From contig CAJXDD010000006.1 of assembly GCA_913052075.1 (NCBI GenBank), forward strand, positions 1 to 35,227: a stretch of DNA of 35,227 bases. Direction: 5' to 3'. The notes below the pieces were generated by a model, which saw only the letters and a list, made by a program, of their open reading frames with translations, made no database searches and was not told the origin of the DNA. Shown here in pieces: positions 1 to 8,140 of the stretch. Within the stretch, counting starts at the first letter, position 1; every line of letters begins with the position of its first letter. Source of the stretch: UBA9926 sp913052075 (GTDB taxonomy: Bacteria > Pseudomonadota > Gammaproteobacteria > Pseudomonadales > Azotimanducaceae). The translations under genes and the position numbers were made by a program.

Positions 1-129
1 TTGTTCATTGATGATTTGGGTATTAACTTGAAGCCTGCAAAAGCACTCGGCATGCAGACCATTAAGGTACTCTCCGAGGATCAAGCACTCGCCGATTTGT
101 CGGGCGCATTGAACATGGAATTTTCTTAG
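1..129 (+). CDS. C-terminal end of a HAD-superfamily hydrolase (partial)
   Basis: Frame 1 is open from the window edge to TAG at 127-129 and encodes the last 42 residues of a protein. It contains FIDDLGINLKPAKALGM followed by a TIKV strand. This is HAD motif IV (paired Asp) and the helix after it, in the form seen in the haloacid dehalogenase/epoxide hydrolase N-domain subfamily (FxDDxGxNxKPAxxLGM). The start, the nucleophile motif and the substrate-defining cap domain lie outside the window, so the substrate cannot be named. The gene is convergent with galK. The family call rests on one motif. Confidence 0.65.
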   Translation: MFIDDLGINLKPAKALGMQTIKVLSEDQALADLSGALNMEFS

Positions 130-145
130 CTTGATTGATATCAAG
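130..145 (+). other. Small hairpin right after the HAD stop codon
   Basis: A perfect 6-bp stem (CTTGAT/ATCAAG) with loop TGAT begins at the base after the stop codon. No T-run follows, so it is not a convincing intrinsic terminator. The rest of the spacer to galK (146-282) shows nothing I recognise. Confidence 0.25.
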
Positions 146-282
146 CCACAAGATATCCCGATGCCCGTGATCATTGTGGATTCTCCTGATCCCTTTTGCT
201 TACCTGGAGGATGCTCAGCGCGATTGGATCACAATCCCGGTCCAATGGGCGCGCATGTGAGCGCAGACGCCTTTGTGGTTAG

Positions 283-1476
283 CTAATTTGAATCAATGGG
301 GTGAATGTCAGCTCGGCTGCTCGTCCGCAACGGCTGTAATATAGGTTCATAGCCCGCCTTCTCTACGAAGGCATCGCGAACCGCTGACATATGATCGGAA
401 ATATCCGCCGTCTTAACCAACGCGATGGCAGCGCCTCCGAACCCTGCTCCGGTTAACCTCGCGCCAAGCCCCCCTACGGCCTCTCGGCTAGCCTCTGTGA
501 TCCAATCGAGTTCTTTGCAACTCGCGTGATAGTCGTCTCGGAGCGAATAGTGGCTCTGATTCATCAACGCACCGAGGCGTGGGTAGTCTTGGTTAGCGAG
601 CGCGCGGGCAGCCGAGATGACTCGCGCTTGCTCGGAGAGCACATGGCGAAGGCGACGCTTGAGAATATCACTTTGAACGCTTTGCCCTAACCTTTCCGCA
701 TCAGGTTCACTGAGTGTCGCCAGATGCCGTATCCGCCCTAGCCCAGCCTGTTGCCCAATGTCGCAGATCGCCTGCAGTTCATTGACGCGTTCTTCGTAGG
801 CGCTCGCTGCCAATGTTCTCGGCACCTTGGTGTCCATGAGTAAAAGGCTGACGCCTTCGTCGAGATTCGGCAGCGCGGTCGATCTCAACGTTTGGCAGTC
901 CAGCTGGCGAACACCGCCCAATAGAATCGCCGCTGGGTCCATAATGCCGCAAGGGATGCCAATCCATTCATTTTCTACTTGCTGGCATTGCAAAGCGATG
1001 GCCAAGCGCTCGGTATCGTCAAGCGACAGGCTGTGATGACCTGGCCCCGATACCCATTGATTGGCTAATGCGATCACGGCCAGAAACGCCGCCGAGCTTG
1101 AAAGGCCACCCATTTCCAAATTCGACGTCACATACAAATCGAACCCATGCCCAACACTACGGTGGGTGGTGGTAAGTAAAAGCCCCCGAGCATAATCACT
1201 CCAGTGCCCTTGTGCCCCAGTACCCACTTGGTGAGGTCGAATGATCGCCATCTCCTTAAAGCGCTCCGAATAAACCCGAATCTCTGATAGCCCATTGGCC
1301 CGCATGAGTGCGGTTGTTCCTAACTGGATCGTCATAGGCATCACGAGCCCACCGGCGTAATCGATGTGCTCACCAATAAGGTTGACCCTACCAGGCGCAT
1401 GGACCCGATGCGTCGGCGACGCCTGAAACGTTCGCTCGAAGGATGTTAAAAGTTCCTGATCGACATGGCCGTTCAT
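283..1476 (-). CDS. galK: Galactokinase
   Basis: This cytoplasmic GHMP-family kinase phosphorylates galactose at C1 using ATP, in the Leloir pathway. The 397-residue length is normal. Near residue 29 is the galactokinase signature GRVNLIGEHIDYAGG. The GHMP ATP-binding loop GGLSSSAA is near residue 124, and the C-terminal glycine-rich GHMP motif reads LTGAGFGGAA. ATG at 1476 is preceded by AAGGAAG at good spacing. It lies 34 bp downstream of galM on the same strand and is the last gene of the molybdenum hydroxylase run. galT and galE are not in the window. A related sugar kinase such as N-acetylgalactosamine kinase is possible, but the signature favours galactokinase. Confidence 0.9.
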   Translation of the reverse strand: MNGHVDQELLTSFERTFQASPTHRVHAPGRVNLIGEHIDYAGGLVMPMTIQLGTTALMRANGLSEIRVYSERFKEMAIIRPHQVGTGAQGHWSDYARGLLLTTTHRSVGHGFDLYVTSNLEMGGLSSSAAFLAVIALANQWVSGPGHHSLSLDDTERLAIALQCQQVENEWIGIPCGIMDPAAILLGGVRQLDCQTLRSTALPNLDEGVSLLLMDTKVPRTLAASAYEERVNELQAICDIGQQAGLGRIRHLATLSEPDAERLGQSVQSDILKRRLRHVLSEQARVISAARALANQDYPRLGALMNQSHYSLRDDYHASCKELDWITEASREAVGGLGARLTGAGFGGAAIALVKTADISDHMSAVRDAFVEKAGYEPILQPLRTSSRADIHPIDSN

Positions 1477-1510
1477 TTGGATTGCTTCCTTATCTACTGG
1501 TTGCAGCGCT

Positions 1511-2602
1511 TCAATTGAACGTTGAGAAAGCGAGCGTCATGGAGCGACCAAATAGTTGTCCCGCATTGAGCACAACACTGGATCGCCATTCGCCAAACGC
1601 CAATGCATTGGGAACGACCATGGGCTCAATGGCCAATCCTGGCCCGATGGGCCCTAATTTTTGCCCAGTGTACACCTGCAACCCTGGCGCGGGGCTTTTC
1701 AGTGTCATTCGGATGCCTGTCTGCCTGGACGCATGGTCGTTCTCGGCAGCTCGCACATTGAGGCGCTTCTCAGCGTTGTCAAAGCCTCCCGTGGGCGCGC
1801 TGTCGTCAGGGTTGCTGCGAATCGCCACTTCATCATGATGGGTTTCGCTACCTGAAGGGCTCCTTACCGGAATTGCCTCAAGCACGGCAAGCACATCGTC
1901 TTCGCCCCCACCGAAATAATGGTCGAGACCCGCGAATTGACGGATTTGAGGATGGGGCGCAGCCATCCAATCAGCAATCGTTGCTGCTTTGCGTGCCAAC
2001 GGCGCTGGCATAAACCGCTCGTCGATGGCGATGCCGTCTGCATCATTCGCGTAAGCATGCGTGGCATTAATCGTGAGAACTTGGTCCTGGAATGCGCCAG
2101 GGTTTCCGAGACAAAAATAATGATGCCAAGTGGGGTTAAAGTAAGTCGTTTCGGAGCTGGTTGCCTCAAGCTCGTAATGAATGCTCGCCCCATCTAGTCG
2201 AATCGTGCAATAAAGCTGGAGCTCACCTGGATAGCCCATCTCGCCATCTTTTGACACCAGCGTGGCAGACAGGGAATGGCCCGTTTGCTCGAGCGTCCAC
2301 GTCGCCTGGGTCATCCCTTGCTGACCCCCATGAAGGTGATGGCGGCCGTGATTTTGGGCCAATTGGATTGATGTCCCGGCTATCATCGCAAGACCGTCGC
2401 GCGTCCGACCTGCTGCTCGACCAACGAGTGCGCCGAATGCAGCATCATCCTCGCGATGAGCGGCTATCGAATTCAGTGATCGAATGACCGGCACCCAGCT
2501 TGAACCGACTCTAAACTCAAGCGAATGGGTTCGGAGTCCAAGATTGACGATGCGAACTCTTAGATGCTCGTTTTCTAGTAGCACCGTTTTGAGAGGCGCC
2601 AC
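1511..2602 (-). CDS. galM: Aldose 1-epimerase (mutarotase)
   Basis: GalM interconverts alpha and beta anomers of galactose or glucose, feeding galactokinase. Family features in order are the N-terminal strand containing VRIVNLGLRTHSLEF, the GRAAGRTRDG segment matching the GRxANRI motif, NHGRHHLHGG with substrate-binding His, NPTWHHYFCLG with the catalytic-region His, GLDHYFG, and PGLQVYTGQKLG near the C-terminus where the catalytic Glu/Gln region lies. The 363-residue length is normal to slightly long. There is an unusual low-complexity insert around residues 245-290 (SGSETHHDE to RLNVRAAEN). The start is GTG at 2602, six bases after the preceding gene's stop codon, so translation is probably coupled. 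Confidence 0.85.
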   Translation of the reverse strand: MAPLKTVLLENEHLRVRIVNLGLRTHSLEFRVGSSWVPVIRSLNSIAAHREDDAAFGALVGRAAGRTRDGLAMIAGTSIQLAQNHGRHHLHGGQQGMTQATWTLEQTGHSLSATLVSKDGEMGYPGELQLYCTIRLDGASIHYELEATSSETTYFNPTWHHYFCLGNPGAFQDQVLTINATHAYANDADGIAIDERFMPAPLARKAATIADWMAAPHPQIRQFAGLDHYFGGGEDDVLAVLEAIPVRSPSGSETHHDEVAIRSNPDDSAPTGGFDNAEKRLNVRAAENDHASRQTGIRMTLKSPAPGLQVYTGQKLGPIGPGLAIEPMVVPNALAFGEWRSSVVLNAGQLFGRSMTLAFSTFN

Positions 2603-2607
2603 GCAGC

Positions 2608-2850
2608 CTAGCCTGCAGCGAGCCGAGGCACGAAGTGAAGCTCAGCCGATTCGGGGAACTCAATGAGCAAAGGCTCTTGGATCAGCTCTCCGTCTAAGGC
2701 CAAGGCGAGTTCCTTGATCTCGCTATTGGCCAAATCAGGGAACACGTCGATTAGTTCGTCAATGAGTGAGCGGTAATTTAGCGCTTCAACTTCGACCTCT
2801 GTTTTGCCTGTGTAACGAGCGAGGTCGCTCGAAAAACGAACGGTCGCCAC
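2608..2850 (-). CDS. MoaD/ThiS-family ubiquitin-like protein with Ala-Gly C-terminus
   Basis: An 80-residue protein with the beta-grasp pattern of MoaD/ThiS sulfur carriers: an opening strand VATVRF, a helix (YRSLIDELIDVFP), a central LALALDGE strand, and a closing ELHFVPRLAAG. Canonical carriers end in Gly-Gly, which is adenylated and thiocarboxylated. Here the codons before TAG are gct gca ggc, so the end is Ala-Ala-Gly. I chose GTG at 2850 because GAGG lies six bases upstream and it sits two bases after the Mo-subunit stop. A longer reading from 2898 would overlap that gene by 46 bp and add 16 unconserved residues. Context suggests a role in molybdenum cofactor supply or sulfuration for the adjacent hydroxylase, but the altered tail leaves the function open. 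Confidence 0.7.
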   Translation of the reverse strand: MATVRFSSDLARYTGKTEVEVEALNYRSLIDELIDVFPDLANSEIKELALALDGELIQEPLLIEFPESAELHFVPRLAAG

Positions 2851-2852
2851 CC

Positions 2853-5105
2853 CTAGCCTCGATTGAGAATCATCGACAACACATGCGGCGGCGAGCAAGG
2901 AATCTTCGTGACAGGTGTGTCGATGGCGTCGCTCACTGCCGAGGCGACTGCTCCCAGTGGCGGCACAATCCCTGTTTCACCGACGCCCCGCACCCCAAAT
3001 GGGTGGAAGGCGTTTGGAACCTCAACAATGATCGTCTCAATCTCCGGCAAGTCGGACGCGAGCGGGATTCGATAATCCAGAAACCCAGCGTTTTCCATCA
3101 CGCCATCGTCACTGTAGACGTACTCCTCGTTGAGCGCCCATCCAATGCCCTGCACGGCGCCACCTTGGTATTGCCCTTCAACGTAACTTGGGTGAATGGC
3201 TTTCCCCGCGTCTTGAATCGCCGTGTAGCGAACGACGTCGGTTTTGCCCGTTTCTTGGTCTACTTTGACGTCGCACAAGTGGACGGCAAAGCTAGGCCCT
3301 GCTCCCCGAGCGTTGACATTGGCTCGCCCTGATATCTGACCACCCGTTTTTTCGGCAGCGGCGCAAATCTCAGCGAGTGTCATCTGATCATCCCCTGCGA
3401 GGTTCAGTGCTACCCCGTTTTTATAGTCCACTTGTTCCGTGGTGACGTTCCACAAAGCGGCCGCGCGCTCCTTCAACTGACTTACCACGTCTTCTGCGGC
3501 TTCGATCACTGCCATGCCAGTTGCGAACGTGGTTCGAGACCCACCTGTTGTTTGGTTATAGGGTAGTGTTTCCGTGTCGGCGACGAGAGGATTTAACCGA
3601 CTGGGTTCAATGCCCAGGACTTCGGCCGCCATCATCTGCATTGAAGCTCTTGAGCCGCCGATATCGGGCGAGCCTTCAATGATGGTGCCCGTTCCGTCCG
3701 GATTCAGATTTAATGTCACGCTGGACTGTCCGCCAATATTGAACCAAAAGCCCGCAGCGAGGCCCCGTCCACATCCGTCGCCGATGGCTGATTGATAGTG
3801 AGGCGATTGCTTGGCTGCCTCGAGGCATTCGATGAGACCCACCTGCTTAAGCTTGGGTCCATAAATAGTCTGGGTGCCCTCTTTGGCGGCATTCATTAAG
3901 CGAAGCTCGATAGGGTCCATATCAAGCTTGTTGGCGAGCTCATTCATCGCCATCTCGGCCGCGAACTCGGCCTGAGGGGCGCCAGGTGCGCGATACGCGG
4001 CAACCTTGGGTTTGTTGAGTACAACGTCAAACCCCTCGACATACATATTGGGTACATCGTAGGGCGTGAATATGGTCATGCACCCAGGCCCCATGGGGGA
4101 TCCCTTAAATGCGCCTGCTTCAAAATGCAGGCTCGCTTCCATCGCGACTAATTCACCATTTTGCTTGGCGCCAATACGGACTTTGGAACGGCTTGCGGAA
4201 GCAGGTCCGGATGCCCTGAACACCTCCTCACGACTCATCACCATCTTGACGGGTCGCCCGGACTTTTTCGACAAGATCATGGCTACCGGTTCAAGATACA
4301 CCGTCGTCTTGCCTCCAAAACCGCCGCCAATTTCACTCGCAATGACTTTGATTTGGCCGAGCTTCATTTTCAGCAGCTTGGATACTGCGGCCCTGACGTC
4401 AAAGTGTCCTTGGGTTGACGCCCAAACGAGAGAAGGCGCCTTATCGTCGTATCGAACCACGGTGGCATGCGGTTCAATGTAACCCTGATGGACTGTTGGC
4501 GTTTCATAAACCCGCTCAACAATGACATCGGCCTCCTTGAATCCTGCCTCCACGTCCCCTTTTTTCAGCTCCATCCGCGACGCGATATTCGAGGGTTCCG
4601 TGGCTGGCTGATCGAGGCCTTGAGTCAACATGTCCTCGTGTAACACAGGAGCGCCTGCCGCGATTGCTGCATCGAGTGTTACGACCGGTGTAAGCACCTC
4701 GTATTCAATCTCTATAAGATCGAGCGCGGCCTCTGCAGCTGCTTCTGTCTTGGCTGCAACTGCAGCAATCGCGTGACCGTGATAAAGCACTTTCTGGTCG
4801 GCAAGCACATTGCGCGCGAGGTCAAGCACATCCATCGCCGTCTCGCCCGCGGCAAAGGCTTCTGCATTCACCGAGGGCAAATCCTGGTGTGTTGCTACTG
4901 CCAAAACATCGGGGTGCGCCTCGGCCTTACTGACATCGAGTTTCGTTATTTTGGCGTGGGCGTAAGGACTACGAAGGATCTTTCCCCACACCATGCCCGG
5001 CAAACTAAAGTCGGCGCCGTAATTGGCCCTGCCGGTTACCTTATCGAATCCGTCGGGGCGTATCGTCCGCTGACCGATATGCTGGAATTGTCGTGCTTCA
5101 CTCAT
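2853..5105 (-). CDS. Molybdenum hydroxylase (xanthine dehydrogenase family), Mo-cofactor subunit
   Basis: This is the large catalytic subunit (750 residues) of a three-subunit molybdenum hydroxylase that hydroxylates an aldehyde or heteroaromatic substrate with water-derived oxygen. Visible motifs are GFDKVTGRANYGADF at the N-terminus, QGYIEPH, EIGGGFGGK, AYRAPGAPQ, GSPDIGGSRA, TGGSRTTFATG, VQGIGWALNEEY and the C-terminal GVRGVGETG, whose Glu (about residue 710) is the expected catalytic base. The AYRAPGAPQ loop matches neither form I (AYRCSFR) nor form II (AYRGAGR) CO dehydrogenase, so a CoxL call is not supported. ATG at 5105 has GGGAGG nine bases upstream. An upstream start at 5138 would overlap the 2Fe-2S gene. 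The substrate is unknown. Confidence 0.88.
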   Translation of the reverse strand: MSEARQFQHIGQRTIRPDGFDKVTGRANYGADFSLPGMVWGKILRSPYAHAKITKLDVSKAEAHPDVLAVATHQDLPSVNAEAFAAGETAMDVLDLARNVLADQKVLYHGHAIAAVAAKTEAAAEAALDLIEIEYEVLTPVVTLDAAIAAGAPVLHEDMLTQGLDQPATEPSNIASRMELKKGDVEAGFKEADVIVERVYETPTVHQGYIEPHATVVRYDDKAPSLVWASTQGHFDVRAAVSKLLKMKLGQIKVIASEIGGGFGGKTTVYLEPVAMILSKKSGRPVKMVMSREEVFRASGPASASRSKVRIGAKQNGELVAMEASLHFEAGAFKGSPMGPGCMTIFTPYDVPNMYVEGFDVVLNKPKVAAYRAPGAPQAEFAAEMAMNELANKLDMDPIELRLMNAAKEGTQTIYGPKLKQVGLIECLEAAKQSPHYQSAIGDGCGRGLAAGFWFNIGGQSSVTLNLNPDGTGTIIEGSPDIGGSRASMQMMAAEVLGIEPSRLNPLVADTETLPYNQTTGGSRTTFATGMAVIEAAEDVVSQLKERAAALWNVTTEQVDYKNGVALNLAGDDQMTLAEICAAAEKTGGQISGRANVNARGAGPSFAVHLCDVKVDQETGKTDVVRYTAIQDAGKAIHPSYVEGQYQGGAVQGIGWALNEEYVYSDDGVMENAGFLDYRIPLASDLPEIETIIVEVPNAFHPFGVRGVGETGIVPPLGAVASAVSDAIDTPVTKIPCSPPHVLSMILNRG

Positions 5106-5109
5106 GGGT

Positions 5110-5586
5110 TTAGGCCTCCCGCAATGCTGATGCAGCATCCATTACTGCCTTAATAATCTTGTCATAACCGGTGCACCGGCAAAGATTCCCCGCTAAGTAG
5201 TAGCGCGCTTCTTCTTCGGTGGGATTTGGGTTTTCGGCTAACAGGGCTTTTGTAGACACAATCAATCCCGGCGTGCAGATGCCGCATTGCAGGGCCGCGT
5301 GTTCAAGAAACTTCTCTTGAATGACATGGAGCTGGTCTCGGTCCGCAACCCCTTCGATGGTTTCAATGGCAGCCCCTGACGCTTCAACGCCAAGGACCAG
5401 ACAAGAGCACACAAGCTCACCATCCATCACTACGGAACAGGCACCACAATCTCCTGATCCGCAACCTTCTTTGGTGCCCGTCATACCAAGATCATTCCGA
5501 AGCATGCCCAGCAAAGTGCTTGATGGGTCGATCAGGCATTCGACTGTTTCCCCATTAATCGTCGTTTCGACGTGTGTTTTCATCAT
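5110..5586 (-). CDS. Molybdenum hydroxylase, 2Fe-2S subunit
   Basis: This small electron-transfer subunit (158 residues) carries two 2Fe-2S clusters. The N-terminal plant-ferredoxin-type cluster is EGCGSGDCGACSV followed by a fourth Cys in LVCSCLVLG. The helical C-terminal domain has CGICTPG and AGNLCRCTGY. It overlaps the FAD-subunit gene by ATGA. Two adjacent ATG codons (5586 and 5583) follow AAGGAG. The second has the better spacing (5 rather than 2 bases), so the protein may start at 5583. Its stop falls five bases before the large subunit, whose ribosome binding site lies inside this gene's last codons. Homologous subunits occur in xanthine, CO, isoquinoline and 4-hydroxybenzoyl-CoA enzymes. 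Confidence 0.92.
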   Translation of the reverse strand: MMKTHVETTINGETVECLIDPSSTLLGMLRNDLGMTGTKEGCGSGDCGACSVVMDGELVCSCLVLGVEASGAAIETIEGVADRDQLHVIQEKFLEHAALQCGICTPGLIVSTKALLAENPNPTEEEARYYLAGNLCRCTGYDKIIKAVMDAASALREA

Positions 5587-6452
5587 TTCTCCTTAGCGCG
5601 GTCTGCCGCTGCCATGACGGCTCGCTTGGCGAGGACGCCGACAACATGACGCCTGAATTCGGCAGTCCCTCTTCTGTCTGAGATAGGCGCCGACGCATCG
5701 CTGGCTGCCTGCGACACTGCCTCCAAAGTAGCCTCATTGATGGGCTGACCAATTAACTTTTGCGCTGCTTCTTCAACGACTAATGCAGTCGGCGCCACGG
5801 CACCAATCGCCACTCGCGCATCGGTGCAAATGCCATCCGAGCCAAGGCTGATACTGGCGCCGGCGCTGGCTACCGCGATATCCATCTCGGTCCTAGGAAT
5901 AAATCTGAGATAGGCGTCGCTGGTCGCCTTGCCAGGATGAGGGATGACAATCGCCTTTAGGATTTCATCGGATTCCAGGCAGTTTTTGCCTACCCCTACT
6001 ACGAATGACTCAACGGGAACTGAGCGCTCTCCGGCCTTCCCAACAATCTGACAAACTGCACGATTAGCGATGAGTGCGGGGATCGTATCAGCCGCCGGAG
6101 ACGCATTACACAGATTCCCGCCGACACTGGCCCGCCCTTGAACCTGCGAAGATCCAATCAAGTAAGCGGCCTCCACAAGCCCCGGGAATACCGCTTTGAT
6201 ATCGTCACGCCTGGTCAACTTCGCACAGCAGAGCGATGGACCCAATATCAAGCCCTCGTCAGATAGCGTGGCTGATTGCATGCCATCGATCTTTTTTAAA
6301 TCGACGATCAGGCGCTGCTCGGTGACCAGCTTTTGCATTTGAATGATGAGATCCGTTCCACCGGCGAGCACCTTTGCGGGCAACTCGCTGCTGGATAGCA
6401 ACGCCACCGCCTCATCTAGGCTGGTGGGGGCGTGATAGGTCACTGCAACCAT
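5583..6452 (-). CDS. Molybdenum hydroxylase, FAD-binding subunit
   Basis: This medium subunit (289 residues) carries FAD and passes electrons from the 2Fe-2S clusters to an acceptor. The N-terminal FAD motif is KVLAGGTDLIIQM, and the second is SVGGNLCNASPAADTIPALIA. The C-terminal CO dehydrogenase flavoprotein-type domain includes a SDRRGTAEFRR segment. ATG at 6452 (MVAVTYHAPTSLDEA) has AGAGGA just upstream and matches the usual family start. The reading frame stays open further upstream to 6626, but those residues resemble no homologue. The gene order FAD, 2Fe-2S, Mo is that of coxMSL-type operons. Confidence 0.9.
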   Translation of the reverse strand: MVAVTYHAPTSLDEAVALLSSSELPAKVLAGGTDLIIQMQKLVTEQRLIVDLKKIDGMQSATLSDEGLILGPSLCCAKLTRRDDIKAVFPGLVEAAYLIGSSQVQGRASVGGNLCNASPAADTIPALIANRAVCQIVGKAGERSVPVESFVVGVGKNCLESDEILKAIVIPHPGKATSDAYLRFIPRTEMDIAVASAGASISLGSDGICTDARVAIGAVAPTALVVEEAAQKLIGQPINEATLEAVSQAASDASAPISDRRGTAEFRRHVVGVLAKRAVMAAADRAKEK

Positions 6453-6501
6453 CTTTGTTCCTCTATTTGTTCCACTGTTTGATTCCCTTCCCTCGAAATT
6501 C

Positions 6502-6532
6502 GTTATACCACGAGTCCGAGAGACGGTATAAC
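6502..6532. promoter_or_regulatory. Inverted repeat upstream of the Mo-hydroxylase genes, possible operator
   Basis: A perfect 8-bp inverted repeat (GTTATACC and GGTATAAC) is separated by 15 bases, so the half-sites are about two helical turns apart. It lies 50-80 bp before the FAD-subunit ATG, in the 240-bp spacer after the MAPEG gene. This is typical geometry for a dimeric repressor or activator. The right half can also serve as a TATAAC -10 element on the minus strand. No regulator gene is adjacent. Confidence 0.4.
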
Positions 6533-6692
6533 CCAATTGCAGGAGATTCACCCGGTGAATGCCATAATCGCCCTGGATCAAAGGATAGCCAGCCAAAAAG
6601 ACGCTCGCCGGATACCTGAGAAGCACTCTGATTGAAATAATCCAGGCTAGACGCCGCAGATGACCTCATCAGAAAGCTGCAATAGGCAATCA

Positions 6693-7079
6693 CTACCAAA
6701 TGAGGTGAACGATGGCGCCGACGGCACTGCCCAGCATGAGCACCAGTAGTGGAAGCTCTCCGATTAGCATGCCTAACCCTCTTGATTTGGGGTCTCTCAC
6801 GTACTGGAGCGCGTAAATCTGCCGCCCAACCAGGTAAATCGCGCCTAAGCCCGCCGCCGGGTACTGCCCCCAAAGATATCCAAAAGCGAACAGTGTGGGA
6901 ATCAAGATCACCAAACGCTCCATGGTGTTGTAATGAACTCGAAACCAGCGGTCGAATATTTCATGACCGGAAGTCAAAGGTGCCGGGACGTCGTAAAGTC
7001 CCCGCGCGCGTCCGACCATGAGGCCAAACCCCCAAAACTGCAGCAACGCAATCGCGCTGACTAACATTAAAAGTTCCAT
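6693..7079 (-). CDS. MAPEG-family membrane protein
   Basis: A 128-residue integral membrane protein with about four hydrophobic helices (near residues 1-22, 55-75, 78-93 and 102-127). Between helices 1 and 2 is FRVHYNTMERLVILIP, matching the MAPEG signature (Arg, then Asn-x-x-Glu) that contributes glutathione or lipid ligand contacts in microsomal glutathione transferases. Bacterial members are poorly characterised and the substrate cannot be read. It is the first gene on its strand here. A 240-bp spacer separates it from the hydroxylase genes, so it may be a separate unit. Confidence 0.8.
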   Translation of the reverse strand: MELLMLVSAIALLQFWGFGLMVGRARGLYDVPAPLTSGHEIFDRWFRVHYNTMERLVILIPTLFAFGYLWGQYPAAGLGAIYLVGRQIYALQYVRDPKSRGLGMLIGELPLLVLMLGSAVGAIVHLIW

Positions 7080-7672
7080 AACGTTCTCATTCTTATAGCC
7101 AAGCGCCTACCTTACCTTTGCTCGAGGGTGCAGACCACCAGACCGTAATCACGTGGCACTGGATCTTCAGAGTCTTTCACTTTGCGTCTTGCCGGAGAAA
7201 ACCGTCAACACCCCTTGGTTTGCATTATTAATCAGTACGTAAGCCCTTTTTGCGCTGGGATTCAGGATTATTGAACTGGTAATATATGCGTTGGGCTTTG
7301 TTGATCGAGCCCACGGATAGAGTTGTTGCGAAATAATCCAGACACTCTGATATCGCGGTCGCGCGCGTGTCATTAAGCTTGAAATCAAGCAGCACAATAA
7401 GCGCGAACCCTGACACGGGAGACAACGCGAGAAAACAGCGCGAGAAAACAGCGCGAGAAATAGCGCAACAGGCCCGTTAACTGACTCCCCGGTCGTTAGC
7501 GGCCGCACCTAAAAGGCACAGGTTCTCAGATAATCCGAGATTCGCACCCTCAACCGATGAACCGACGCAACGCTCGTAGCGAATTAATCGGTAGATATGC
7601 AGTCAACCAGTGCTCTGCTCAACGCACCTGGTGAGTTTTAACAAGCAATTTGACAAGAACAGAAGACAAGCA
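7080..7672. other. Intergenic region of about 590 bp between divergent MAPEG and GNAT genes
   Basis: No convincing gene is present. Minus-strand frames at 7167-7508 look Cys/Ser/Leu-rich and unlike any family I know. The region must hold promoters for both flanking genes. TATAAG near 7096-7101 on the minus strand is a possible -10 for the MAPEG gene, without a clear -35. A short tandem repeat is listed separately. GCTTGAAATCAAGC near 7378 is a near-perfect palindrome. Confidence 0.5.
7427..7464. repeat. 13-bp tandem repeat, about three copies
   Basis: The unit GCGAGAAAACAGC occurs at 7427-7439 and 7440-7452, and a degenerate 12-base copy follows at 7453-7464. It lies in non-coding sequence and is probably a replication-slippage product. 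Confidence 0.75.
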
Positions 7673-8131
7673 ATGACAGTTAGAACAGCATCGGTCCAAG
7701 ACGCCGAATTAATTGCGCGATTTAATCAGGCGATGGCCATGGAGACAGAATCCAAAGCCTTGGATTGGGGCACGATATCGGCAGGTGTTGAACGAATGGT
7801 GCGCAATCCAGAATTAGGGTTCTATCTGGTCTTTGAGCCCGATACTGGCGGGCAAATCACCGGTTGCCTAGGCATCACGTTCGAGTGGAGCGATTGGCGT
7901 AATGGGCTATTTTGGTGGATTCAGAGTGTCTACGTGAGCCCCGATAGTCGCGAACAAGGCGTGTTTACCGCCATGTATCATGAGGTCCAAAAACTAGCCC
8001 GGGAAATACCTGATGTCATCGGAATCAGACTGTACGCTGAACGAGACAATCAAAGAGCCCTGCGCACTTACTTTGGTCTCGGCATGCATGAAACGGATTA
8101 CAAGCTTCTAGAACATTTAATCGATCATTAG
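7673..8131 (+). CDS. GNAT-family N-acetyltransferase
   Basis: A 152-residue single-domain GNAT. The protein starts MTVRTASVQDAELIARFNQ, the usual beta1-alpha1 opening. It has the acetyl-CoA-binding motif A in WIQSVYVSPDSREQGVF (R-x-x-G-x form) and motif B around YAERDNQRALRTYFGLGM. I chose ATG at 7673 rather than GTG at 7610 because the extra 21 residues lie outside the fold. Its stop is nine bases before the ATP-grasp gene, so the two are probably co-transcribed. Similar proteins with EWSDWRNG and WWIQSVYV are widespread on their own, so a role in the Anbu system is only suggested by position. The acceptor substrate is unknown. Confidence 0.8.
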   Translation: MTVRTASVQDAELIARFNQAMAMETESKALDWGTISAGVERMVRNPELGFYLVFEPDTGGQITGCLGITFEWSDWRNGLFWWIQSVYVSPDSREQGVFTAMYHEVQKLAREIPDVIGIRLYAERDNQRALRTYFGLGMHETDYKLLEHLIDH

Positions 8132-8140
8132 AGTAATTCG

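Noticed and set aside
1511..2602. Frame damage in galM around the THHDE insert
   Set aside because: The frame is continuous and the conserved motifs on both sides remain in register, so it is treated as a lineage insert.
2853..5105. Aerobic CO dehydrogenase large subunit (CoxL)
   Set aside because: The active-site loop reads AYRAPGAPQ, not AYRCSFR or AYRGAGR, so carbon monoxide oxidation is not supported.
7167..7508. 113-codon minus-strand frame in the MAPEG-GNAT spacer
   Set aside because: Composition is unlike a real protein, it spans a tandem repeat, and no start signal is seen.
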